Below are positions 55,664 through 64,000 of a stretch of 64,000 nt of DNA, one piece after another; the stretch's first letter is position 1, and each line of letters opens with the position of its first letter. Position numbers and translations under genes: made by a program. The stretch is from Lonepinella sp042468235 (lineage in GTDB: Bacteria > Pseudomonadota > Gammaproteobacteria > Enterobacterales > Pasteurellaceae): assembly GCF_042468235.1 (NCBI RefSeq), contig NZ_CP170386.1:1116001-1180000 (forward strand), given 5' to 3'. Under the pieces are notes generated by a model. That model had not been told where the DNA came from. It ran no database searches and saw nothing but the letters and a program-made list of their open reading frames with translations.

Positions 55664-56845
55664 ATGCTCACCCCAACCACTCACATTGAAAAACCTGCCA
55701 ATTTGGTGGCATTTGCATTTTTGCTAATTGCCTTTTTGACAGGTATTGCTTCCTCTTTCCAATTGCCGACATTGAGCCTGTTTTTGTCGCAAGAAATTCA
55801 AGTTTCGCCTGCGATGGTCGGTTATTTTTACGCCATCAATGCCATTATTGGGATTGGATTAAGCCAAATACTGGCAAAATATTCGGATAAAATGGACGAC
55901 CGCCGCAAAGTAATGCTGTTTTGTTGTACATTGGCTATTGGCGGTTGTTTAGTATTTGCTTTTAGTCGTGATTATCTTTGGTTGGTATTGTTTGGTACAA
56001 CCCTACTCGGTTTGGGATCCTCCGCCAATCCACAATCTTTTGCCTTGGCTCGTGAATATGCCGACAGCACGGGCAAAGAAACCGTAATGTTTTCCACCAT
56101 TATGCGAACCCAAATTTCACTCGCATGGATTGTCGGACCGCCACTTTCCTTTAGCATTGCATTAAATTGGGGCTTTGATTGGATGTATTCTATTGCAGCA
56201 TTAGCCTTTTTATTTTGTGGAATAATTGCCATTACATTATTGCCGAAAGTGCCTCATAAAAAAACGGAGCAAAATACTCTATTACAAGCCCCTGTTAATA
56301 ACCGTAAAAGTGTTATTTATCTATTTGTCACCGTCTTTATGATTTTTAACTGTAACGGTATGTATTTAATTAATATGCCATTATATGTAATTAATGAATT
56401 GCACTTATCAGCAGAATTAGCAGGAACGTTAATGGGAACGGCGGCAGGATTGGAAATCCCAATTATGTTATTAGGGGGATATTTAACCAAATACTTCAGT
56501 AAAAAAGCCTTAATTTTCACCGCACTTGGTGCTGGATTGTTATTTTATCTTGGCTTGTTACTTTTCCAAAATACGTGGCAATTAGTCTTACTACAATTTT
56601 TTAATGCCATATTTATAGGCATTATTGCTACGCTAGGTATGGTGTATTTTCAAGATTTAATGCCACGTCAAGCAGGGGCTGCAACCACGTTATTCAGCAA
56701 TGCCGCTAAATTAAGCTGGGTGGTTGCTGGTCCGATCGCAGGTTGGTTAGCTCAATTTTGGCATTATAGTACGGTGTTTTATGTGTCGTTTTTGATGATT
56801 GCGATTGGGGCGGTGTGTTTGATAAAGGTGAAAACAGTGGGGTAA
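55664..56845 (+). CDS. MFS sugar efflux transporter (SetA/SetB-like)
   Basis: Major facilitator protein, 393 residues and 12 helices. N-terminal QLPTLSLFLSQEIQV, the cytoplasmic DRRKVML loop and FALAREYAD...EVVMFS-type core resemble E. coli SetA/SetB. Efflux of sugars or glycosides is inferred from that family. The ribosome site is weak (CAGAGATCTTT). Confidence 0.85.
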   Translation: MLTPTTHIEKPANLVAFAFLLIAFLTGIASSFQLPTLSLFLSQEIQVSPAMVGYFYAINAIIGIGLSQILAKYSDKMDDRRKVMLFCCTLAIGGCLVFAFSRDYLWLVLFGTTLLGLGSSANPQSFALAREYADSTGKETVMFSTIMRTQISLAWIVGPPLSFSIALNWGFDWMYSIAALAFLFCGIIAITLLPKVPHKKTEQNTLLQAPVNNRKSVIYLFVTVFMIFNCNGMYLINMPLYVINELHLSAELAGTLMGTAAGLEIPIMLLGGYLTKYFSKKALIFTALGAGLLFYLGLLLFQNTWQLVLLQFFNAIFIGIIATLGMVYFQDLMPRQAGAATTLFSNAAKLSWVVAGPIAGWLAQFWHYSTVFYVSFLMIAIGAVCLIKVKTVG

Positions 56846-56911
56846 TTTTGCCCCCAATCACCCCAACCCAAATAAAACAACAGGGAAAATGGGGGCTTTA
56901 CCAAAATAACT

Positions 56912-57297
<386 letters not shown>

Positions 57298-57418
57298 GTT
57301 CGTAGTATAGCGGAATTTTTGCTAGAGTGAAATCAAAACTTACGTTAAAATAGACATCACAATTTTGGGTAAAGAATCGTATCGTTTTTTTACCGCACTT
57401 TTTTTGTGGGGACAGAAA

Positions 57419-58354
57419 ATGAATCATCTACATTATGCTCGTGAAACCATTAGTATGGCGGAGCTGGCTTTAGACAAATTAAGTCAAACTCTTGATAATA
57501 CCTTTAATGAGGTGGTGGAATTAATTCTAAAATGTAAAGGTCGTATTGCGATTAGTGGCGTAGGCAAATCTGGACTTATTGGGCAAAAAATTGTTGCCAG
57601 TTTCGCCTCAACGGGTACACCAAGCTTTTTTTTACACCCAACCGAAGCCTTTCATGGTGACTTAGGTATGTTAAAGCCCCTTGATGTGGTAATTCTTATT
57701 TCTTATAGCGGTGAAAGTGACGAAGTCAATAAACTCATTCCCAGTTTAAAAAATTTCGGTAATAAAATCATTGCATTGACCAGTAACAAAGATTCAACCT
57801 TAGGCAAACACGCTGATTATGTATTAGACATTACCATTGAACGTGAGGCTTGCCCGAATAACCTTGCTCCAACAACTTCGGCTTTAGTTACTTTAGCTTT
57901 AGGGGATGCGCTAACAGTCGCATTAATCTATGCTCGTGATTTTAAACCAATAGACTTTGCCAAGTTCCATCCTGGTGGTTCATTAGGTCGCCGTTTACTT
58001 TGCCGCGTGAAAGATCAAATGCAAACTCGCTTACCGATTACCCTACTATCGACCAGCTTTACCGATTGTTTGACAATTATGAACGAAGGTCGAATGGGGG
58101 TTGCTTTAGTCATGGATAATAATAGATTACAAGGCATTATTACGGATGGCGATATTCGCCGTGCATTAACCTCTAATGGTGTAGCCACACTAAGTAAAAC
58201 CGCTCAAGATTTAATGACCAGAAATCCGAAAACTATTCATCAAGATGAATTCTTAACAACTGCCGAAACCTTTATGAAAGAGAAAAAAATTCACTCTTTG
58301 GTGGTTGTTAATGATCAAAATGAAGTCGTTGGCTTAGTGGAATTTTCAAGTTAA
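57419..58354 (+). CDS. kdsD: D-arabinose 5-phosphate isomerase
   Basis: Converts ribulose 5-phosphate to arabinose 5-phosphate for Kdo (LPS inner core) synthesis. The 311 residues contain an N-terminal SIS domain (ISGVGKSGLIGQK, about 42-54; SYSGESDEVN) and a C-terminal CBS pair (about 195-305). Start MNHLHY at 57419 follows GTGGGGA; an 18-codon upstream extension contains a USS core and is rejected. kdsC follows by 13 bp. Confidence 0.95.
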   Translation: MNHLHYARETISMAELALDKLSQTLDNTFNEVVELILKCKGRIAISGVGKSGLIGQKIVASFASTGTPSFFLHPTEAFHGDLGMLKPLDVVILISYSGESDEVNKLIPSLKNFGNKIIALTSNKDSTLGKHADYVLDITIEREACPNNLAPTTSALVTLALGDALTVALIYARDFKPIDFAKFHPGGSLGRRLLCRVKDQMQTRLPITLLSTSFTDCLTIMNEGRMGVALVMDNNRLQGIITDGDIRRALTSNGVATLSKTAQDLMTRNPKTIHQDEFLTTAETFMKEKKIHSLVVVNDQNEVVGLVEFSS

Positions 58355-58367
58355 AACAGGGTTAAAC

Positions 58368-58910
58368 ATGCTAGATAAATTACAAAAAATCAAATTAGTG
58401 ATCACAGATATTGATGGTGTACTCACGGATGGATTATTACATTATGATGCTAACGGCGAAGCCATTAAAAGTTTCCATGTGCGTGATGGTTTAGGCATTC
58501 GTATGTTGATAGAACAAGGGATTCAAGTAGCCGTATTATCTGGACGTTCTTCTCCGATTTTACAAAAGCGTATGGCAGATCTTGGCATTACATTGTCTAT
58601 TCTAGGTAAATTAGAAAAAGAAACCGCCTGCTTTGAATTAATGCGACAAGCCAATGTTAGCCCTGAACAAACCGCTTATATTGGAGATGACAGCGTAGAT
58701 CTACCCGCTTTTGCAGTCTGTGGTTTATCTTTTGCGGTCGCTGATTCAGCTGATTATGTAAAAGAAAATGCCGATTATGTACTCACCCTAGGTGGTGGCA
58801 AAGGGGCATTTCGTGAAATGTCTGATCTGATTTTAAAGGCTCAAGGTAAAACGGATATTTATGCTACGGCAAAAGGCTTTTTGAAATCTGTACAAAATAT
58901 GGCTCAATAA
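58368..58910 (+). CDS. kdsC: Kdo 8-phosphate phosphatase
   Basis: Hydrolyses Kdo 8-phosphate to Kdo, the step before CMP-Kdo. HAD-family, 180 residues: motif I TDIDGVLTDG, motif II LSGRSS, motif III GDDSVDLPA. It forms an operon with kdsD. Confidence 0.96.
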   Translation: MLDKLQKIKLVITDIDGVLTDGLLHYDANGEAIKSFHVRDGLGIRMLIEQGIQVAVLSGRSSPILQKRMADLGITLSILGKLEKETACFELMRQANVSPEQTAYIGDDSVDLPAFAVCGLSFAVADSADYVKENADYVLTLGGGKGAFREMSDLILKAQGKTDIYATAKGFLKSVQNMAQ

Positions 58911-58920
58911 CTTAAAGAAA

Positions 58921-58999
58921 ACACAAAATATTGTATTTTGATCTACACCTTATGTGAAGTTAATATCATTTTTAGGGTGTAGATCAAATATTATTGTGT
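58921..58999. repeat. 79-bp imperfect palindrome between kdsC and guaA
   Basis: Inner arms TTGATCTACACC (58938-58949) and GGTGTAGATCAA (58976-58987) are perfect; outer ACACAA and TTGTGT arms extend the pairing. It could be a bidirectional terminator or a miniature mobile element. The guaA stop overlaps its edge. Confidence 0.75.
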
Positions 59000-60570
59000 T
59001 ATTCCCATTCTATGGTGGCTGGTGGTTTTCCACTTACATCATACACCACCCTTGAAATACCGCTCACTTCATTAATAATACGATTGGAGACTTTACCTAA
59101 TAACTCATACGGCAAATGTGCCCAATGTGCAGTCATAAAGTCGATAGTTTCTACCGCTCGTAGTGAAACCACCCAGTCATACTTACGTCCATCACCCATT
59201 ACACCGACAGATTTCACTGGTAAAAAGACGGTAAATGCTTGGCTCACTTTGTAATACCAACCTGAATTATAAAGCTCCTCGATAAAAATCGCATCCGCTT
59301 TACGCAGCAAATCGCAGTATTCTTTTTTGATTTCACCTAACACACGCACGCCTAATCCCGGACCGGGGAACGGGTGACGATTCAACATTTCCGCTGGTAA
59401 CCCCAAGGCTAAGCCGATTTTACGTACTTCGTCTTTGAATAATTCACGTAACGGTTCCACTAAACCGAGTTTCATATAATCAGGCAAGCCACCCACATTG
59501 TGATGAGATTTAATCACATGAGCTTTACCTGTTTTGGCTCCCGCAGATTCAATCACATCAGGATAAATGGTGCCTTGTGCCAACCATTTAACGTTGGTTT
59601 GTTTGTGGGATTCTTCATCAAATACATCGACAAACACTTTACCAATAATTTTACGTTTAGCTTCGGGATCATTTTCACCTTTTAAGGCAGCTAAGAAACG
59701 ATCTTCTGCATTGACACGGATAATGTTTAAGCCGAATTTATCACCGAACATTTCCATGACTTGATCGCCTTCGTTAAGACGTAACAAGCCGTTGTCCACA
59801 AAAACGCAATGTAATTTTTTGCCAATGGCTCGGTGTAATAACAAGGCAGTAACGGAAGAATCTACACCACCAGACAAGCCTAAAATGACTTCATCATCGC
59901 CTACTTGGGCTTTAATCCGAGCGACTGCATCTTCAATAATATTTTCCGCTGTCCATTTAGTTTCACTACCACAAATATTGACGACAAAATTGGTTAATAA
60001 CGCCAAACCGCTTTTGGTATGTGTTACTTCGGGGTGGAACTGCACGCCGTAGAATCGGCGGCTTTCATCGGACATTGCTGCAATTGGGCAAGTTGGTGTG
60101 GTGCCTGTGACTTGGAAGTTATTAGGTAAATGGGTCACTTTATCGCCGTGACTCATCCACACATCTAATTTCGCTTGAGTTGCATTCACATCATCATTTA
60201 ATTGCGCGAAAAGCTGGCAATTAGCTTGTAAATCCACTTGAGCATAACCAAATTCACGGTGATCAGAATTTTCCGTTAATCCACCTAACTGCATTGCCAT
60301 GGTTTGCATACCGTAACAAATCCCCAATACAGGTACACCAGCACTAAACACATATTCTGGCGCTCTTGGGCTGTTTTGTTCGGTGGTACTTTCAGGACCA
60401 CCTGAAAGAATAATCCCGGTTGGGTTAAATTCACGGATCTGCTGTTCCGTCACATCCCACGCCCAAAGTTCGCAATATACCCCAATTTCACGCACACGGC
60501 GTGCAATTAATTGAGTATACTGTGAACCGAAATCTAAAATTAAAATTTTATGTTGGTGAATGTTGTTCAT
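58999..60570 (-). CDS. guaA: GMP synthase (glutamine-hydrolysing)
   Basis: Aminates XMP to GMP. The 523 residues hold a class I glutamine amidotransferase domain (catalytic Cys in LGICYGMQ near 86, His/Glu at FHPEVTH) and an ATP pyrophosphatase domain (LSGGVDSSVTA near 230), then the dimerisation domain. It is downstream of guaB with one small gene between. Confidence 0.98.
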   Translation of the reverse strand: MNNIHQHKILILDFGSQYTQLIARRVREIGVYCELWAWDVTEQQIREFNPTGIILSGGPESTTEQNSPRAPEYVFSAGVPVLGICYGMQTMAMQLGGLTENSDHREFGYAQVDLQANCQLFAQLNDDVNATQAKLDVWMSHGDKVTHLPNNFQVTGTTPTCPIAAMSDESRRFYGVQFHPEVTHTKSGLALLTNFVVNICGSETKWTAENIIEDAVARIKAQVGDDEVILGLSGGVDSSVTALLLHRAIGKKLHCVFVDNGLLRLNEGDQVMEMFGDKFGLNIIRVNAEDRFLAALKGENDPEAKRKIIGKVFVDVFDEESHKQTNVKWLAQGTIYPDVIESAGAKTGKAHVIKSHHNVGGLPDYMKLGLVEPLRELFKDEVRKIGLALGLPAEMLNRHPFPGPGLGVRVLGEIKKEYCDLLRKADAIFIEELYNSGWYYKVSQAFTVFLPVKSVGVMGDGRKYDWVVSLRAVETIDFMTAHWAHLPYELLGKVSNRIINEVSGISRVVYDVSGKPPATIEWE

Positions 60571-60608
60571 CTAATTTCTCTTTTTATTAAATAATATTTA
60601 AATGTCGT

Positions 60609-61217
60609 TTATTTCTTGAATTTACATGTAAATCTAAATACTGAAAATAACATGAAACAGTATCCGAATAATTCAGAACATTCTTCAATAATATGTTTTG
60701 CTGTTCTCACATATCCCAAACCCAATACATATTCCCAAATACGTCCCATACCTAATAATCTAGATGTAATTAATATAATAACTAACCCAAGTAAAAATAC
60801 ACTGTATTCTTTACTCATTATAAAGGATTTTAATCCTGGAATAATTGAATTAGAATTTCTTAACGCATATAAAATACAAATCACAACCACAGGTAAAACA
60901 AAATAGAACCAAGAACCATGAAAAAATAGGTTATCGAATAAATTATCTTGTTCTCTAATAAACATACATAGTAAAAAACCTGTAATTAAAATAAATCCTG
61001 ATCTTTTTTCTTTTATTTTAATAGCTACTCTAAAAAAGAATATTATCATCATTATTAAACAAAAAGATTGTGTATATTCAACAACAGATTCTTCCTCAAC
61101 CATATTTTCCAAGTAAAAAAGATCTATATATAAAGCCAAAAAAGGAATCGAAGCAATACAAGCAAATAGAAGAAATTCTAATACCACCGTTCTTATTAGC
61201 TGATAATTATTTTCCAT
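60609..61217 (-). CDS. Membrane protein of unknown function between guaB and guaA
   Basis: A 202-residue protein with about six hydrophobic helices, a Cys-rich first helix and an acidic loop (ENMVEEESVVEY). AGGAAAT precedes the ATG. I recognise no family. Composition is more AT-rich than the gua genes, and it interrupts the usual guaBA pair, with 47 bp and 38 bp gaps on either side. Confidence 0.7.
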   Translation of the reverse strand: MENNYQLIRTVVLEFLLFACIASIPFLALYIDLFYLENMVEEESVVEYTQSFCLIMMIIFFFRVAIKIKEKRSGFILITGFLLCMFIREQDNLFDNLFFHGSWFYFVLPVVVICILYALRNSNSIIPGLKSFIMSKEYSVFLLGLVIILITSRLLGMGRIWEYVLGLGYVRTAKHIIEECSELFGYCFMLFSVFRFTCKFKK

Positions 61218-61264
61218 ACTTTATTTCCTACTACCCTAAAAGGGGCAATATTGTCCCTAATAAA

Positions 61265-62728
61265 TTAACCCATTCTGTAATTCGGTGCTTCCTTAGTAAT
61301 CGTCACATCATGCACATGACTTTCTTTAATTCCCGCACCGCTAATCCGTACAAATTGGGCTTTGGTGCGTAAATCTTCAATCGTGGCAGAACCTGTTAAG
61401 CCCATACAAGAACGTAATCCACCCATTTGTTGATGCACGATTTCTTTAAGTAAGCCTTTGTATGGAATACGTCCCTCAATGCCCTCTGGTACTAATTTAT
61501 CGGCGGCGTTATCTGATTGGAAATAGCGATCTGATGAACCTTTTGCCATGGCACCTAAGGAACCCATACCGCGATAAGATTTAAAGGAACGCCCTTGATA
61601 AAGCTCAATTTCCCCTGGAGCTTCTTCTGTGCCAGCGAACATTGAGCCAACCATTACGCAATTTGCCCCAGCAGCAATGGCTTTGGCAATGTCGCCCGAA
61701 AAACGGATACCACCATCGGCAATCACAGGAATGCCACGATCTGCCAAAGCGGCAGCGGCTTCCGCAATGGCGGTAATTTGTGGTACACCAACACCTGTTA
61801 CAATTCGAGTAGTACAAATAGAACCAGGTCCAATCCCAACTTTCACCGCACTCGCACCTGCATCAGCTAAGGCTATCGCGCCCTCTGCAGTTGCTACATT
61901 GCCTGCGATAATCGGTAAATTAGGATATTTTGCTCGAGTTTCACGTACACGTTGTAATACGCCCTCGGAATGTCCATGTGAAGAGTCGATTAACAACACA
62001 TCAACACCTGCTCGGACTAGTGCTTCAACACGATCTTCGTTACCAGCTCCTGCCCCGACTGCAGCACCCACACGTAAACGACCAAACTCATCTTTACACG
62101 CATTTGGCGTATTTTCTGCTTTTTGGTAATCTTTTAAGGTAATCATACCTTTTAATTTATCATTGGCATCTAACACCAATACTTTTTCTACCCGATGCTC
62201 GTGCATTAAACCAAAAATTTCTTCACGTTTTGCATTCTCTTTGACGGTCACTAAACGCTCTTTTGGGGTCATAAATTCTGCAATGGTTTTGCTATGATCA
62301 GATACAAAACGCACATCACGACCTGTGATAATCCCTACTAAGTTGTCTGCATTATCCACCACAGGAAAACTTGCAAATCCATTTTTTTTTGTAATTTCTG
62401 CTAATTGTGCCAAAGTCATATCAGGTTGTACACAAACAGGTTCTGACACAATACCGCTTTCAAATTTTTTCACTTTACGCACACGTTCTGCTTGGCGTTC
62501 AATAGACATATTTTTGTGAATGAAGCCGATTCCTCCCTCTTGTGCCAAGGAAATCGCTAATCTGGTTTCCGTTACTGTATCCATTGCAGCAGAAAGCATC
62601 GGGATATTTAGGCGAATGGTTTTAGTCAGTTGAGTGGATAAATCAGCGGTGTTAGGTAACACGGTGGAATGGGCTGGGACGAGTAAAACGTCATCAAAAG
62701 TCAAGGCTTCTTGCTTAATTCGTAACAT
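61265..62728 (-). CDS. guaB: Inosine 5'-monophosphate dehydrogenase
   Basis: Oxidises IMP to XMP, the rate-limiting step to GMP. The 487 residues form a TIM barrel interrupted by a CBS pair (about 95-200). The active-site Cys loop is GPGSICTTRIVTG near 302, and the flap follows in the C-terminal third (YRGMGSLGAM). First gene of the guaB-membrane protein-guaA run. Confidence 0.97.
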   Translation of the reverse strand: MLRIKQEALTFDDVLLVPAHSTVLPNTADLSTQLTKTIRLNIPMLSAAMDTVTETRLAISLAQEGGIGFIHKNMSIERQAERVRKVKKFESGIVSEPVCVQPDMTLAQLAEITKKNGFASFPVVDNADNLVGIITGRDVRFVSDHSKTIAEFMTPKERLVTVKENAKREEIFGLMHEHRVEKVLVLDANDKLKGMITLKDYQKAENTPNACKDEFGRLRVGAAVGAGAGNEDRVEALVRAGVDVLLIDSSHGHSEGVLQRVRETRAKYPNLPIIAGNVATAEGAIALADAGASAVKVGIGPGSICTTRIVTGVGVPQITAIAEAAAALADRGIPVIADGGIRFSGDIAKAIAAGANCVMVGSMFAGTEEAPGEIELYQGRSFKSYRGMGSLGAMAKGSSDRYFQSDNAADKLVPEGIEGRIPYKGLLKEIVHQQMGGLRSCMGLTGSATIEDLRTKAQFVRISGAGIKESHVHDVTITKEAPNYRMG

Positions 62729-62775
62729 TGCAATATTCTCTCTTTTAAGTGTATGCTATAAAATATTGCGAACGC

Positions 62776-62804
62776 ATTATACAGGTTTAACCTTATCTTG
62801 TGAA
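62776..62804 (-). promoter_or_regulatory. Promoter of guaB
   Basis: TTCACA (62804-62799), exactly 17 bp, TATAAT (62781-62776) on the minus strand, about 48 bp before the guaB start. Confidence 0.7.
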
Positions 62805-62858
62805 CGAATTTTTGTGAAAAATCCCGCTTTTTTTAAGGAATGATTGAAAAGGAAATTT

Positions 62859-63794
62859 ATGTACGATTTATTAGAAAAACTGGCTGACGGTCAACCTTAT
62901 TGTTTTGAAAAATTAACCGCACTTTTAGGCTGTAATGCCAATGAATTACTGGCTCAAATTCAACAATTACAACAGCAAGGTATTCACATTGATACCACTT
63001 TGGGTGAAGTAAAGTTATTACCTCAAACCGCATTATTAAACCCTGAAAAATTGCGTGATACTTTGCCGAATCAAGTGTTTTATCGCCCAATTATTCATTC
63101 AACCAATCAATTTTTACTCGAAAATATCAAACGCCTAAACAAAGGCGACATCTGCACTGCTGAAAGCCAAACCGCAGGACGTGGGCGACGTGGACGGCAA
63201 TGGATTTCACCTTTTGCTAGTCAGTTAATGTTTAGTTTTATTTGGCAAGTCGATGCGAGAAAGCCTATTGATGGTTTAAGTTCTGTCGTAGCAATGGCAA
63301 TTAATCATGCCTTAATAAAATTAGGCGGTTCAGACATCATGCTGAAATGGCCAAATGATATTTTGTTAAAAGGAAGAAAACTAGCGGGGATTTTAATTGA
63401 AATTGCTCATACCGAGAATGGTCAACTTAATTTAGTTGTGGGGATTGGGTTAAACATTGATATTCCCAAAGATAACCAACAAATTGACCAAAGCTGGGCG
63501 AATTTAACCGAAATTTTACCAAAAATAGACCGCACTTTGTTGTTGATCGCTTTAATCCAACAGATTTATCAAGAACTAGAAACATTCGAACAAGTGGGAA
63601 TAAATGCTGAATTTCAGCAAAAATGGCAAGAAGTTGATGCTTATTTCGGTGAAACGGTAAATATCATCACAGAAAAACAAGTGATTTCAGGAACGGAGCA
63701 AGGCATTGATGAACATGGATATTTAAAATTATTAACCAATAGTGGTGAATTATTAACCTTTAATGGTGGAGAAGTGTCGTTGCGGAGAAAATAG
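62859..63794 (+). CDS. birA: Biotin--protein ligase / biotin operon repressor
   Basis: Biotinylates acetyl-CoA carboxylase and, with its winged-helix N-terminus, can repress biotin genes. The 311 residues have the N-terminal HTH-like region (about 1-60), the ligase loop AGRGRRGRQW near 112 and the central WPNDILLKGRKLAGIL. The ATG at 62859 follows AAAAGG; a TTG five codons earlier is less likely. Confidence 0.95.
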   Translation: MYDLLEKLADGQPYCFEKLTALLGCNANELLAQIQQLQQQGIHIDTTLGEVKLLPQTALLNPEKLRDTLPNQVFYRPIIHSTNQFLLENIKRLNKGDICTAESQTAGRGRRGRQWISPFASQLMFSFIWQVDARKPIDGLSSVVAMAINHALIKLGGSDIMLKWPNDILLKGRKLAGILIEIAHTENGQLNLVVGIGLNIDIPKDNQQIDQSWANLTEILPKIDRTLLLIALIQQIYQELETFEQVGINAEFQQKWQEVDAYFGETVNIITEKQVISGTEQGIDEHGYLKLLTNSGELLTFNGGEVSLRRK

Positions 63795-63802
63795 TGCCAT
63801 TT

Positions 63803-63848
63803 CCCCGTACTCTCGTACGGGGTTAAGCATGTGACGATGCTCCGCATC
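63803..63848 (-). repeat. Two-hairpin intergenic element, copy D (inverted)
   Basis: On the minus strand: GATGC-GGA-GCATC, a 13-nt spacer, CCCCGTAC-GAGA-GTACGGGG. It follows birA by 8 bp. Confidence 0.8.
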
Positions 63849-63872
63849 TTTGGAATATAGAATAGAACACAA

Positions 63873-63919
63873 GCTACGGAGTAGCGATAACATGCTTAAC
63901 CTTGTACGCAAGTGCAAAG
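63873..63919 (+). repeat. Two-hairpin intergenic element, copy E
   Basis: GCTAC-GGA-GTAGC (63873-63885), 14-nt spacer, CCTTGTAC-GCAA-GTGCAAAG (63900-63919, one mismatch). It lies 24 bp from copy D in opposite orientation. Confidence 0.75.
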
Positions 63920-63933
63920 AGAGAAAATAAATA

Positions 63934-64000
63934 TGGCTGGGGTACTAGGATTCGAACCTAGGGATGCTGAGATCAAAACCCAGTGCCTTACCGCTTGGCG
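63934..64000 (-). tRNA. tRNA-Gln (anticodon TTG), 5' end outside the window
   Basis: On the minus strand the molecule ends ...ACCCCAGCCA (encoded CCA at 63934-63936). TTCGAAT marks the T-loop and CTGGG-TTTTGAT-CTCAG the anticodon arm with anticodon TTG. About 8 bases of the 5' acceptor strand lie past 64000. Confidence 0.9.

Noticed and set aside
61629..62129. 166-codon plus-strand frame opposite guaB
   Set aside because: Antisense shadow of a highly conserved enzyme; Ala/Pro-rich composition typical of complement reading.

Overview
The window is bacterial chromosome from a member of the Pasteurellaceae close to Haemophilus. It is AT-rich, every protein reads like a Haemophilus/Aggregatibacter/Pasteurella homologue, and the Hin-type DNA uptake signal core (AAGTGCGGT or its complement) occurs more than 25 times by eye. 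The genus cannot be fixed from the sequence alone. No phage, integrase, transposase or CRISPR array was seen; this is mostly housekeeping chromosome, and its accessory content is small.

Layout. 1-5.3 kb: pepB (cut by the window edge), a small RelA/SpoT-domain protein, a core-MetE-like methyltransferase, hpt, a candidate Fur-regulated small RNA, and the divergent pmbA/darP pair. 5.3-12.5 kb: paeA-like, ligA and zipA on the minus strand, cysZ on the plus strand, then pilW-rlmN on the minus strand. 12.7-19.1 kb: the complete cytochrome c maturation operon ccmABCDEFGHI with overlapping genes. 19.4-23.3 kb: raiA, metG and divergent mrp. 23.5-28.7 kb: leuABCD behind a leucine-rich leader peptide and attenuator. 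29-35 kb: an amidohydrolase, then the sulfite reductase/siroheme operon cysI-cysG-cysJ. 35.3-43.4 kb: a patatin-like lipoprotein and a 2095-residue trimeric autotransporter adhesin, with an octanucleotide repeat tract between them. 43.5-49.1 kb: purine permease with a PurR-like operator, ytfJ, yjdM, deoD, nupC and a YczE-like membrane protein. 49-55 kb: ydgA, then dnaK and dnaJ separated by two small membrane or lipoprotein genes. 55-64 kb: two membrane proteins, rnpB, kdsD-kdsC, guaB-(unknown membrane protein)-guaA, birA and the edge of a tRNA-Gln gene.

Themes. Purine salvage and GMP synthesis recur (hpt, xanthine-type permease, deoD, nupC, guaB, guaA), and two LacI/PurR-like operators were seen. 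Sulfur metabolism appears as cysZ and cysIGJ. The ccm cluster supplies c-type cytochromes for anaerobic respiration.

The most notable non-coding signals are: (1) a Fur-box, strong promoter and roughly 90-nt transcript with its own terminator downstream of pmbA; (2) 14 perfect copies of CAATAGAT, each junction making a GATC site, starting inside a predicted -10 box upstream of the adhesin; (3) five copies of a two-hairpin intergenic element whose stems vary by compensatory changes while the loops stay GGA-like and GNRA-like, in alternating orientation; (4) GTAG(G)-headed REP-like hairpins in the leu operon and upstream of ccmA. Functions are assigned from protein motifs and remembered families; no database search was run.
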